Shown in pieces: positions 36,340-47,139 of a stretch of 64,000 bases of DNA. A program made the translations under genes and the position numbers. The stretch's first letter is position 1; each line of letters opens with the position of its first letter. Origin of the DNA: Nageia nagi (Eukaryota > Pinophyta). Under the pieces are notes generated by a model. The model saw nothing but the letters and a program-made list of their open reading frames with translations, did not search any database and was not told the origin of the DNA. Location of the stretch: assembly GCA_050084985.1 (NCBI GenBank), contig JBITNC010000001.1:98456001-98520000 (forward strand), read 5' to 3'.

Positions 36340-38214
36340 ACATACCACCTAAAATATCACTAGAACTAATACCGTAAGAGGCCAATAAAGCCTTGGCTCT
36401 CTCATACCTCCTATTGAGTACAATGATGTCGTGATCTCTCTTTTTTATTTTATCCATAAGTTGTTGGATAAAACTCCATTGCTCATTGGGTGGAGGCATA
36501 ACCACCCTCTCTTAGTTCCTCTTTAATGATTGATCCATCGATGCTATCTAAGCATCCCTAACTGCCAGTGTGGATTGAAGAGAGGATAGTTATGATTTCA
36601 AGTCAAGAACCCTAGCCTCAAAAGGCTTCAAACTCTAAACCTCTACCTCCTAGGTAGCAATATGGGTAGCAGTCTCTCCTATAGAATGAAAAATTATCAT
36701 AAGTTAGGTTTCCATATATATGTTAACCCAAAAAATAAAAAGTGTAATAAACTAACAAGTGTGTCATAGAGTGTTGCATGCTACAACAAGTGTTACAACC
36801 TCAACCAAGGCCTCCAATCTTGGTGTTGGTATAGATGACTAACCCTACATTAATATGTCATGCATAGGGTTTTCAATAATATGTGGGTCTCATAAGAAGA
36901 CCCCTTTGAAGCTACAATCATCTCTTCATCCTCATCCCTATCATCCTCATCCATGCCCAATGCGGCTATTCGAACAATCTCCCATCATGCCATATACTCT
37001 CTCATAGTACTTAGATCCATAGATGTATCCTTAATAAGCTCCAAAATTCAGAGCTCCTCTAATGTGGTTTCTCATCTAGGCATGATTTTTTTCCCTAGTG
37101 GGATGTCCCTCTTGGATCTCTATCGAATATAGTACATTAGGATAGGTGGAATTTCCTGTTGGATCCCAAAATGTCTAAACACATGCTACAATAGGTATGG
37201 ATCTACAAGCTTCCTTCAGGTCTAAAGGAAGCATGATTACCTCATCCAAGAAAGTTGGTTGACATCATCATCCCAAATGTAGTCAACATAGGAGACCCAT
37301 ACTAGGTCCTCAAATTGAAGTATGTCAATCTCATGCCTCCTTGCCTCTAAGTTTGGTGGATACCTATACCCAATACATCTAAACATCTAACATGCTAATG
37401 CAATATCCATAGGGTCCTCCCTCACCCTATAGATTCCAATCAGTTGAATCATAATTATCTTCCCATAGGCCAATACTTGTAGTAAGCCAACATGAGCAAT
37501 TATGATGTTGAACTTGTCAACACAAATAAAATTATGTAGATCCTTCTACAACTATGCCATAACTATAGATTTCCAACCAAAGTGTGTCCCCCTAACACAA
37601 ATGTCCTATACTATCCATACCATGCCTAGAGGAAAAATTGAACTACTCTTCTTTGGACACAAGTAGGTGCAAATAATAGAGGTAATAAGAAACCTCAAAT
37701 GTCAAAGGGGAAAATTTGTATGCCTTGAATAAATGGGAACCTTTGTGATCCCAATTATAGTCTCCCTCTCTTATCATCCATGTTGCAAAACTTTGCCTAT
37801 ATTCATTGTTTAAAATCTCATCTTGATGGCAAAGCTAATCCCAGATGGGAATACCACAAATGCAATAAACATCCAATAAGGTAACCATCATTTCATATGG
37901 AGGAAGGTGAAAATTATTTGTATCTTGATCCCAATGCATGATTAAGGTAGTAATAAGTGGAAGGTCATGCTGGACATGTCCAATAATAGATCATTAAGCT
38001 TTGAGCACATGAATATATCTTTCTCATGGTTATTCCTTAACCATTCCTTAGCCTTCTCTAGTGCAGCTTTGGACATGGATCCACCCCTAGTATTAACCTT
38101 ACGATCTTGCAAACCAATAAAAACACCAAAGTCATGAGAATAATTGTAAAAACTAAAACATATACGAATGAGAAAACAAAAATGAATGTAAATGCTATCA
38201 TGATCAAGAGACAA
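36340..38214 (-). pseudogene. Plant mobile domain (PMD) gene relic with acidic and coiled-coil tail
   Basis: The minus strand opens at 38214. Near 38110 it reads SMSKAALEKAKEWLRNN, then MTFHLLLP. Continuing past a stop comes FHLPPYEMMVTLLDVYCICG, the PMD hallmark (FHLPxGEMTxTLxDVxxLLGLP). Near 37200-37150 VFRHFGIQQEIPP matches the later PMD motif (VLRQFGxxQxIP). An acidic block (GMDEDDRDEDEEMIVASKG) lies at about 36965-36905. A Leu/Lys/Glu-rich, probably coiled-coil tail ends with an open stretch of about 60 codons: EQWSFIQQLMDKIKKRDHDI then NRRYERAKALLASYG, stop near 36340. It runs opposite to gag inside the same LTR element. Several stops and shifts show decay. Confidence 0.78.
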
Positions 38215-39565
38215 TTGAAAATAATATCAAATCAACCTTTGCAAGCAATGAAATGGGGATGAAAAATAAAACAAAGAGAAAAACCCTAGGGTTTTAATTC
38301 AAATGAATATGGGAAAATGTTGGAAACAAGCAACATGGAAAATAAAAAGAAAATAGCAAACAAATAAAAATTATCGCATACTCAAAGGAAAGTTTTTGGA
38401 GATACTCAACGATTTTCCCTTTCTACCTAGTCAATGTTCTCTCAATCACACACCACACATTATCTACCATGTCACTAGGTCAATAAGGAAATCAATAATT
38501 AGGGGCAATGAGTTTGTAAAAAGATCAATTGCAGAGAGAAGGATGAAGGGGACACAGTACTTGTAGAGCTCTAACTAGATAGCAAGAAGACAAAAATGGT
38601 AGAGCAAATGATAAAAGTCAACTTAAAAACCTCCTTTTTATTCAATTTTACCATAACCCTAATCTGGATGAGTCCCCTTTAAAATACCAAATTTAGTGTT
38701 TCAAAAATGAGAGATGATAAGGGAAAAATGCTTAGAATTATTTTAATTACTAGATATTTCTTTTGCAAAAACCAATTCTATTAAATTCATGCTATCAACA
38801 ACATCTAAAACATAAAATTGATGTACATTTCAATGAACAATGATCAAAAATGATAAATATAGTTATATTCAATGTTCATATTTTGCATGTCTAGAAATTA
38901 ATTATGTTCCTTTTTCATGTTTATTAATACTAAACAGATGCTGTTAATAGCGTGTTTTATGTAAAATTAGCAAATGATTCAAGTGTTATATTCCAATTCT
39001 AGTTTCGTTGGATCAAAATAAATAAATAAAATGGATGCAACATGATGAAAGGATGGAAATTTTCATTTGTTAATTCAGATTTAATTAAATGCATATGCTA
39101 AATTTTGATTTTTGAATAGATAATTATTTTTGGAATAGTAAATACTGAATGGTTATTTTTCAATGCCAATTGAATGCATTTTGTTTCTAGAGATACAATT
39201 CTATCATTTTCATGATGCTAATGGCATGATTAAAGTGAAATTATGGATTCTTTTAAATATTAATAATATTAGCATGGTTTTAATAGATCAAAATGATTGA
39301 TATCATGCTTGTATGATCATCGCATAGATAAAAGGTATATAAGGTCAAAATTGGTCACATCAATGCTTTTGTGAAAAAAGTTATGATATAAAGAAGTGTT
39401 CTTTCATGGATTTTATGACGCAAAATAATATCAATCGATGTTAATCGAAAATGGTTCAAGATTGCAAAATTTATATCGCTGACTCCATGTTGTTAACGGT
39501 ATGTGTTTACCATAAATTCATTACAAATTAGGCATGCTATAAATCATTGAATATCTATTTGAAAT
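38215..39565. other. AT-rich non-coding interior of the gypsy element
   Basis: No coding motif on either strand. It would include the promoter side of the antisense PMD gene, and 38380-38640 is slightly less AT-rich, but no promoter element can be named. It ends at the nested copia LTR. Confidence 0.4.
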
Positions 39566-39976
39566 TGTTGGAATGTATAATGCATTATTGTAATGGTTTA
39601 TATCAATCCTCTTTGTAAATTCACAAATATTTAAGGGTATCATTAGATACCTTAAATATTTAAGTGAATATGATAATGTAACTTGTCCTACACTCCATGT
39701 CAAGAGCATGCCCTTTGGGTAAAAGGATGTGCATGTCATGCTTTTGTACATTGGGTAAAAGGGTGATCCAAAGAGAAATTTTGGCTTATAAATAGAAGGC
39801 TCTCTCTTTGGATCATACATCAATTTGTAAAGTAAATTTATGCTATAGGATAGTGCTTAGGAGTTGAGACTATAAGGATTGTAAGAGAGTTGTATTTGTG
39901 ATTGAAGTAAATATCTAGTTAATAGATGTACTCCTAATTGGAGGAACCACTTACATCTTATGTTACATTATGCAAT
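39566..39976 (+). repeat. 5' LTR of the copia element, 3' end missing
   Basis: It starts TGTTGGAATGTATAATGCAT and follows 45256-45660 closely up to the block cttatgttacatt. It then diverges abruptly at about 39976, so the last 85 bp or so of the LTR and the expected primer-binding site are not seen. Confidence 0.88.
39785..39796 (+). promoter_or_regulatory. TATA-like element of the LTR promoter
   Basis: cttataaatagaagg within the 5' LTR is a good plant TATA box. Equivalent positions in the minus-strand LTRs (26768-26777 and 29500-29509) keep it, supporting a role as the LTR promoter. Confidence 0.6.
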
Positions 39977-40628
39977 CACCCTAAAATGAACACATCTACA
40001 TGTATATTTCATAACATAATATTTTTGGGGATCCATGGGGTGAGAATAAGTGGAATAGAACTTTTAAGTTCAATAATCCAAGTGATGAAAAGTTCATACT
40101 CTTAATTACCCCTAAATCCTTTGTTGGTCTGGACATAACTCCAATAGGTGGATAGGCATGTGTGCAATGATGCCACATGTTCGCATGTCCATTCAAGTAT
40201 TATGTTGATAACCAAAGAGAACAACTTGAAACCTAATCAAGATTAATAATTTAATTGATCCAATATACATCATAACCTTAAAAAATAGGGGTAATTCTCC
40301 TTATAAGGGTATAATATTGACCAAAACAAATTGGTTGACGATTGGTAGTACTTGGGCTCCTCTTATGTGGGCATCTCGATGAAAGCCTAATTTTAGATAA
40401 GAAAATAAGCCTCAACAATATCACTCTACATCTACGATTCTTGAGATGAGAAATGTATTTGGGTACATGGATTATTATTTGAGTTGTAAAATATTTGCAC
40501 TTGTGAATCAAATCAAGCATGTCATTAGTGTTAAATTTAACATGTATTATTTACTTGATTAATATTTAACATATAATGTTGTTTATTGAACCATATGCTT
40601 ATTACTTTTTCACATCCTTATGTAGCAA
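39977..40628. other. Unexplained segment between truncated LTR and copia gag
   Basis: It replaces the LTR end and leader. The short minus-strand open frames at 39996-40196 and 40278-40520 have no recognisable motif, and no similarity to other parts of the window was noticed. It may be a small secondary insertion or a deletion junction. Confidence 0.4.
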
Positions 40629-41560
40629 ATGGGAGACTCCTTTTTACCTAAACACATTCTTGATGGTTCCAACTTTGGGATTGAGAACCTCAAATGAGAG
40701 CTAAATTGCAAGAAATGAAGCTTTAGCAAATAGTGAATGAAAACCTTGTTACTCTTATAAATGAGAAGTCACTAGAGGTTTACAACATGAAGAATGAGTT
40801 GGCAACCTCTATGATCTTGCATACAATTTCAAATGATGTGCTCCTAATGATTTTCCCTTCAACCTCAATAAAGAAAGCTTAGGATAAGCTTAAGTAAATC
40901 TATGTTGGTTCAAAGTTTTCAAGAAGGTTTACCATTCTCCAAAAGTTGCTTCAATCTGTCAAGGGAAAGATAAAAATATTTCCATCTACTTGAACAAAAT
41001 CATTAACCTAAGGACCCAACTTGTTGTTTATAGGTACAATTGGATCAATGATGAATTCATAGTCTTCATCATTCTTCAAAACCCTTTTTCAAAATTTGAA
41101 AACTTTATGATGATTATGAAAATAAAGTTTGATGATGAAGAAGAAGTATTCTCCTTTGAGAACCTTTGGAGGCTTCTTTTGAAGCATGAGAAAATCCTTA
41201 ACAAAAATTTGTTGATTTTTTCTCCTAAAGATAATAACATTGCTCTTAGAGAAACCAAAACTCCTTTCAAAAAGAAGTTCAACCATTAAAATAGATCTTA
41301 TCCTTTTTCCTATAAAAGTTTTGAGAAAAAAGGTAATGGTAACAATAGCACTAGGCATAATGGAAATAACGGCAACAATGGGAACAATAACAACCACTTC
41401 AAGCAAAAAGATGGAAAAGGAAAAGTAAACAATCCATATCCTAAGGAAAAATTTGATTGGTAATTATAACTATTTATGGCATCTAAGGTCACAAAGAAGT
41501 TGATTACTATAAAAAGAAAAGAAAGGAAAAGAACAAAAGTAATGGCAATCTAAAAACTTC
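40629..41560 (+). pseudogene. Copia gag remnant
   Basis: Starts MGDSFLPKHILDGSN like the minus-strand copy at 21770. An open stretch at 40990-41289 holds the gag core (NKIINLRTQLVVY, FIVFIILQNPFSKFENFM, RLLLKHEKILNKNLL). The expected CCHC knuckle near 41450-41510 is recognisable only by GHKEVDYYK-like sequence in a shifted frame, with Cys residues lost. Several stops precede and follow the open stretch. Confidence 0.82.
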
Positions 41561-41579
41561 AAAAGAAAGAAGAATATTC

Positions 41580-41870
41580 AAGTTAATTTTGCTACAGTGC
41601 TCTACTTCATGTCTCATAATTTTTCATCTAATTGAATTGTTGACTCTAGGTTGCACTAACCACCTATGCTTTGAAAAAGATAATTTTGAGAACTTTTACA
41701 ATTATAGAAAATATGCAATTATGATAAGTGATAACTCTACTCTTGAATTTCAAGGAATTGGAAGTGTATTGATTCATAAAAATATTATTGATAATATGCT
41801 CTATTTTCATAAGCTTAGGATGAACCTTCTCTTCATGATCTAAGTTGCTATAAAAGGAAACATTTTTTAG
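41580..41870 (+). pseudogene. Copia protease remnant
   Basis: GCTNHLCFEKDNFENF then STLEFQGIGSVLIHKN and RMNLLFMI match the copia protease region. The catalytic Asp-Ser-Gly is broken by a one-base shift (gttgactctagg), so the DSG and GCTNH parts are in different frames. Confidence 0.8.
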
Positions 41871-41879
41871 TTCAACTCT

Positions 41880-42720
41880 CAATCCTAGTGCATGAAGAAA
41901 GGACTTGCCATGTTAGTTAAAAGGTCATTAAAAGATGATCTCTACATTGTGGATCAAGTTCTAACAAAGATGTGTCTTACTACAAATGTGTGTTCTAGAG
42001 GTAATCTTTGGCACCAACATTTAGATAAAATTAATCACAAGAGTATTCAAGTCATGAAATACTAAGAACTTATGGAAGGTTTGCCTTCAAGTGGTCTATG
42101 TGAGAAGTGCATTCTTGAAAATATGCATATACAAAAGTTTGAAAAAAATAAGGCAACAAGAGCATATCAACCTCTTCAACTTGTGCATTTAGATTTGATG
42201 GATCTATTTCAGACTAGGTCACTTGAAGGAGCATCTTACATCTTGACCTTCATTTATGACTTTAGTAGAATGACCTTTGGGTATCTACTTGAGCATAAAG
42301 ATCAAACATTTGAGAGTTTTAAGTTTTTTAAATCCTTTGTTGAAAATCAAGCAAACCTTAAAATTAAGATGTTGAGACCAGATAATGGGAGAGAATATAA
42401 TAGAAATGAGTTTAATGACTATTGTGCTAAGTTTAGATTCAAGAGGTTATTTATGATTCCTTACACTCCTCAGTAGAACAGTGTTACTGAAAGAAAAAAT
42501 ATGATAATTATAGAAATGGTTAGATGCATGCTAGGTAATCTTTTTAGTTTCTTATGGGGTGAAGCTGTGAGCTCTACCATTTACACCTTGAATAGGTATC
42601 TCACAAAAGCTATTCAAGGTAAAATAACTTTTAAGGCATGGTCATGAAAAAACCTAACATTTCTCACCTTCGGGTATTTGGTTGTGAAGCATTCTCCTAC
42701 ATTATTTTTGAGAAAAGGAA
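41880..42720 (+). pseudogene. Copia GAG-pre-integrase and integrase
   Basis: GAG-pre-integrase: LWHQHLDKINHKSIQVMK, then CEKCILENMHIQKF at 42000-42140. The integrase core is open from 42072 to 42476: LVHLDLMDLFQTRSLEGASY, ILTFIYDFSRMTFGYL, KMLRPDNGREYNRNEF. The usual FIDDFSR is FIYDFSR, so the motif is altered, while the RPDNG region is kept. It then reads NSVTERKN and EMVRCMLGN after a stop at 42474. This enzyme would insert the DNA copy. The 134-codon stretch is one of the longest intact frames in the window. Confidence 0.88.
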
Positions 42721-43030
42721 GAAGTTGAATTAAAGAGCTAAAAATGCATCTTTATGGGTTATAAAAATCAGCATAGAGGCTACAGGCTCTACTTTCCATC
42801 CTACAAAGTTATATTTATTTCAAGGGATGTAAAGTTCAATGAACTTCTTAAAGAATCTACTTCTAATGAGCATGTTGATAATCCAAATGACTCTTCAGTT
42901 GCACCTAAATGGTTAGATATTGATGTAGACAAATCATCTCAAGAACAAAAGTCTACAACATAAAGGGTAATAAGGAGCATGACCTTGAATAAATTTTTAT
43001 TTACTAAGATTGAAAATAAGCATGAGCCTT
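42721..43030 (+). pseudogene. Copia integrase C-terminal/linker part
   Basis: The open frame 42754-42963 reads MGYKNQHRGYRLYFPSYKVI then FISRDVKFNE. This matches the C-terminal block after copia integrase (GYSxxxKGYRxxxxxxxxVxxSRDVxFxE), followed by a Ser/Asn/Asp-rich linker to the reverse transcriptase. Confidence 0.85.
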
Positions 43031-43960
43031 TAACCTTAAAAGAAGCTTCTAAGCATAAGTGCTGGATGGAAGCCATGAAGTGAGTATGAGGCATTTATGA
43101 AAAATAAAACTTAAGATTTGATTCTTTATCCTAGTGAGAAGAATGTGAATGGTAATAAGTGGATCTACAAGGTCAACTTCAATTCTATTAGGGATATTGA
43201 GAAATACAAGGCAAAGTTAGTAGCTAAAGGTTTTGCTCAGAAATATGATATAGATTATGAGAAAACCTTTGCTCCCCTAGCAAATATGCTTACTGTGAGA
43301 ATTATCCTTACTATTTTTGCAACTCAAGAATGAAAAATCTTTCAACTTGACATCAAGAGTGCATTCTTTAATGGTGACTTAGATGTGAAAATCTTCATGA
43401 ATCAACTAGAAGGGTTTATTGTGAAAGGCAAAAATTTCTTTGTGTGCAAGCTAAAGAAGTCATTATATGGACTTAAGCAAGCATCTAGAGCCTAGTATAA
43501 GAAGCTTTTAGGATACTTTGCTGATATTGGTTTCTCCAAGTATTTTTCTAACTCCAATTTATATGTGCTCAATCAAAAAAAAGATGTGGTATTAATTCTC
43601 TTTTATGTGGATAATCTTTTGATTACTAGGAATAATGATAAAATCATTCAAGAGTGCATATCCAAACTTAAGGTAACATTTGAAATAACTAATCTTGGTC
43701 TCTTGCACTACTATCTTGGAATGCAAGTGTATCAATAAAAGGATTATACTTATCTTAATCAATCTAAGTATATATCAAACATCTTGTAGAAGTTTGAAAT
43801 AGAGAAATGTAGATATGCTACTATTCCATTCTCTCCTAGAATAATTATTTTTCTTAGTTCCAACTCTTAGTTGGTTGATGCTACAACTTACAAGCAATTA
43901 ATTGGTAGTCTTTTGTATTTGACTATATCCAAGCCAGATATTGCCTTTGTAGTGAATCTA
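43031..43960 (+). pseudogene. Copia reverse transcriptase
   Basis: NKWIYKVNFNSIRDIEKYKA then KLVAKGFAQKYDIDYEKTFA and PLANMLTVRIILT at 43140-43330. Then LDIKSAFFNGDLD, FVCKLKKSLYGLKQASRA and FADIGFSKYFSNSNLYVL. The catalytic motif reads FYVDN where copia elements have YVDD, so the second metal-binding Asp is lost. TFEITNLGLLHYYLGMQV and a YKQLIGSLLYL block follow. Stops interrupt the frame after 43333. Confidence 0.9.
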
Positions 43961-44540
43961 ATGGTATGATTCATGTAAAAATCTAATGTTAAGCAACTCA
44001 ATGCTATTAAACAAATTTTGAGGTATGTTTCAAGGATTAAGGATCTTACCCTAATTTGTTCTCTTTGAATTCTCATATTTTGACAATTGAAGAAATAGAG
44101 ATTATAGGAAATCAACCTCTGCATATGTTTAGCAATGGTTCAGATGCTATCTCTTAGGCTTCTAAGAAGCAACCCACTATTTTGTTTTTCCATCATATAA
44201 GTCAAATACTATGCCATGTCTATTGCAACATAGCAAGCTATTTAGCTATGGCATATTCTAAAAGAAATTGGATATGAGCAACCTGGGCCATCTTTGATTT
44301 CTTCATATAATCAGTCTACTATTTCTTTGGTAAAGAATCTTATGTTCCATTAGAGAATAAAACATGTAGAAATTCAAGCATATTTTATCAAGGAGAATGT
44401 TCTTGATGGCATCATACACCTAGAGTATTATCCATCCACCTTGAACTTCGTTGATTTGTTCACCAAGCCTCTCCTAGAACTCAATTTTGTAATCTTAGGG
44501 ATGTTATCGAGTTGGTGAAGTTACCTTCAAGAGGAAGTGA
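43961..44540 (+). pseudogene. Copia RNase H remnant
   Basis: Decayed reading after the reverse transcriptase: a YLKGT-like LRYVSRIK block near 44015, SDA near 44140, SKKQPTILF near 44165, then near 44340 a block matching HRIKHVEIQAYFIKENVLDG. The end NFVDLFTKPL near 44450 is the usual copia C-terminal motif (ADIFTKPL). RNase H removes the RNA strand during copying. Confidence 0.8.
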
Positions 44541-45246
44541 AGTTTGAATTCTTGTGTGGAATTCATATTTGTGATAAAAACTTCACCTTTAGGAGGATTT
44601 TATGTTATATAGTGTTGATTTTATTGTACACCTTCATGGTAAGTTCACTTTGTGTGAAGAACTTGAATAAATTTTTAGAGCAAAAAGATTGACCAATCTA
44701 GCACTGTTCAGTTATCCATGTGTGAGGAACTCTTATGTGTCTTTTGGCACTATTCAATTATCCATATGTGAGGAACTCGTATGTGCATGCTCTATTTTGT
44801 AATGATAATCAACATATATTTTATATACAGTAGGTGACTATGAATTTTAGCTTGGCATCTTTGTGATGACTTATAGTGCACCATTGATCAGTTCATGATG
44901 GCATTTGTGTGATTCATCTATCTTTATTGATATGAATATGTTGCATCTAACTGATCTTGTTATTTGAGCTTCTTATAACCTACAGGTTCCTTTGATATTG
45001 CAGATTACTTACTTTGGGTATGCAAGCTCTTGGAGACTCTTCATGACTTCTAGTTGGATGACTACTTCATGTACATTGAAACCAATTGTGTTTAGTGATT
45101 GTATTTGGCAAAGTAGTAAGTCTCAAACTATCTTTCTTACTTCACAAATATGTAAAAAGTTCTCATCTCTATTATATGTATTTGGAAGAGAACTCTCTTA
45201 ATTTCTTTCTTTTTATCTTTTATTTGCTCTATCCCAATATTGCATT
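44541..45246 (+). other. Copia 3' untranslated region
   Basis: Non-coding stretch between the RNase H end and the polypurine tract, shared with 11786-12625 and 27000-27780 in opposite orientation (blocks such as ttatccatatgtgaggaact). The open frames at 44992-45283 are chance. Confidence 0.75.
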
Positions 45247-45255
45247 AAAGGAGAG
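45247..45255 (+). promoter_or_regulatory. Polypurine tract of the copia element
   Basis: aaaggagag immediately upstream of the 3' LTR start at 45256, the expected primer position for second-strand DNA synthesis. Confidence 0.8.
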
Positions 45256-45746
45256 TGTTGGAATGTATAATGCATTATTGTAAAAGTTTGTATTAATTTT
45301 CTTTGTAAATTTATTAATACTTAAGGGTATCATTAGATACCTTAAGTATTTAAGTGAATATGATAATGTAACTTATCCTACACTCCATGTCATGAGCATG
45401 CCCCTTGGGTAAAAGGATGTGCATATCATCCTTTTGTACATTGGGTAAAAGAGTGATCCAAAGAGAGATTTTAGCTTGTAAATAGAAGGCTCTCTCTTTG
45501 GATCATACATCAATTTGTAAAGTTATGCTATAGGATAGCGCTTATAAGTTGAGATTAGAAGGATTGTAAGAGAGTTGTATTTGTGATTGAAGTAAGGATC
45601 TAGTTAGTGGATGTACTCCTAGTTGGAGAAACCACTTACATCTTATGTTACATTGTGAAATTGCTTTGTGAGTTTGTTAGTTGTGTTTGTGAGCTTTCAT
45701 GTGATCTTAAGAGATTAGAGTTGTTCATGTTATAATTCAATTTTCA
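45256..45746 (+). repeat. 3' LTR of the copia element
   Basis: 491 bp from TGTTGGAATG to TTTTCA. It matches the 5' copy over the first 410 bp, and its last part matches the ends of the minus-strand LTRs (catgttata-ttcaatt). The TATA-like site has changed to cttgtaaatag. Confidence 0.9.
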
Positions 45747-46383
45747 TAAAAATGCCATTATTTCACAAGCATGCATTGTAATAAGAAAGATGAACAAAAT
45801 TATAAAAGACATGGTTATGAAATTCTATGAAAATAACATTATTAACATGATCAAATGTGAAATAAAGTCAATGAATATTTGAATATCAAGTACTCTTTAT
45901 GCTAACAAATGTTTTTAAGGCCATGGTCACTCCATGAGCAAAATCTCTCACAAATTGTAGGTTATTCTAAGCTTGGAGCATCAAAGGACCTCATCAGCTT
46001 GTTAATCATGGCTTAATAGAATTATGAGTCATAATGACCATAGTAACACAATGGATATTATATTTATTTTATCCATGTTTTTTCAATCAATTAGTCTTTC
46101 ATAGGATATGATCTATGTGGGTATTATGTTGGATTTTTTACAAAAAGGTATTATCTAGGAGAGTAGGACCAAATAGAGGTGCTCTTCTCATACAAGGATT
46201 TTGATTTTGGCTTGATTCCCCATATAAGCTAAAGTGAGGGGCAATACAAGACCAAAAGGGGTTAGAAGACATATCATACTTGACATATCAATCAAAAAAG
46301 GGAAGTTCTCGTTACTATTGAAAATTGTTTTCTCCCTAAACTTCTTTGGCTTATGCAATTTCAATGCTTCTCATTTCATATCC
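45747..46383. other. Non-coding 3' interior of the gypsy element
   Basis: Continuation of the gypsy interior after the nested copia. No coding motif is visible. It ends in the polypurine tract. Confidence 0.45.
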
Positions 46384-46397
46384 AAAGAGGGGCAAAA
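46384..46397 (+). promoter_or_regulatory. Polypurine tract of the gag-PMD gypsy element
   Basis: aaagaggggcaaaa directly abuts the 3' LTR start at 46398, confirming plus orientation of the element. Confidence 0.88.
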
Positions 46398-47113
46398 TGT
46401 AGATGCCTAAAACTAATTTATTATTATTTAATAAATCATATTTATAGTTCATAAATAACTTAGTGCAATATTACAAATGTTAAGATAAAGTTGATATTAC
46501 AATGCAATGCCATGTGTTATATTAAATGCTATATCATTTATCATAGGTTATATTTTAAAGTATCTTGAATACAACAATGATTATATTATTTCTAGAGGTC
46601 AACCTTCACTCCTCTCTATATCTTTGCAAGCTATATATGTGACTGGAATAGGTTAACCTCCATAGATTGAAACTCTTTGATATGATAAATCTCTGATAGG
46701 TTATTGTCTTTCACTATCTTTATCAAGAAATAGTATCTCTCAATGCCACTTGTTATGAGAAATTATTATATTTAGAGCTTTGAAACTTTCTATATTTGGA
46801 ACACATTGTAATTTTGCATATTTTACGTTATCAACGATGTGCATCTTGAGGATCGAGGGTTCTAGATTTTGGTATTCAAGGCTATTGATTCATTCATGCA
46901 AAGGTCTATAACAAGATTAGCTCCAATTCAATCCTAATCCTCTAAATATCAATTGATATTTATTGTTGAGGATTGTACATACACTTCATATCAGGTGCAT
47001 GTTTTTCATGTATATTTATTGTATCAAATATTGTGTACATATCTATTTCTTCTTATATTGTAGATCATTTTATTTATTATGTATATTGTATTTTACATAA
47101 TTTGAATTCTACA
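46398..47113 (+). repeat. 3' LTR of the gag-PMD gypsy element
   Basis: 716 bp beginning TGTAGATGCC and ending TCTACA, followed at once by TTGAT. It differs from the 5' LTR by scattered substitutions and a few indels, so the insertion is not recent. Confidence 0.92.
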
Positions 47114-47118
47114 TTGAT
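47114..47118. repeat. Target-site duplication TTGAT (right)
   Basis: Identical to 32187-32191. The five-base length is normal for LTR retrotransposons. Confidence 0.93.
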
Positions 47119-47139
47119 AATAGATATCCTTGCAATTGC

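Larger units (their letters stand above)
39566..45746 (+). mobile_element. Ty1/copia element, near full length, inactive
   Basis: Order on the plus strand: 5' LTR (39566 to about 39976, right end lost), an unexplained 650-bp stretch, gag (ATG 40629), protease, GAG-pre-integrase, integrase, reverse transcriptase, RNase H, polypurine tract (45247-45255) and 3' LTR (45256-45746). This is the classic copia order, with integrase before reverse transcriptase. No clean target duplication was found (gaaat before, taaaa after). It is nested in the gypsy element at 32192-47113. It belongs to the same family as the copies at 11303, 19846 and 26503. Confidence 0.92.
32192..47113 (+). mobile_element. Ty3/gypsy-type element: gag plus antisense PMD, no pol, with nested copia
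   Basis: A complete insertion with LTRs of 718 and 716 bp (32192-32909, 46398-47113), each beginning TGTAGA and ending TCTACA, a polypurine tract at 46384-46397 and target duplication TTGAT. It holds a decayed gag (33050-35350). Antisense PMD and coiled-coil coding remains lie at 36340-38214. A copia element is inserted at 39566-45746. No protease, reverse transcriptase or integrase was found outside the nested copia. The gypsy assignment rests on gag similarity. It was inserted into the minus-strand gypsy host. Confidence 0.88.

Noticed and set aside
41076-41492. Minus-strand frames over copia gag
   Set aside because: Shadows of the plus-strand gag; no motif of their own.
39561-45751. Target-site duplication for the nested copia
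   Set aside because: gaaat precedes and taaaa follows; these do not match well enough to claim.
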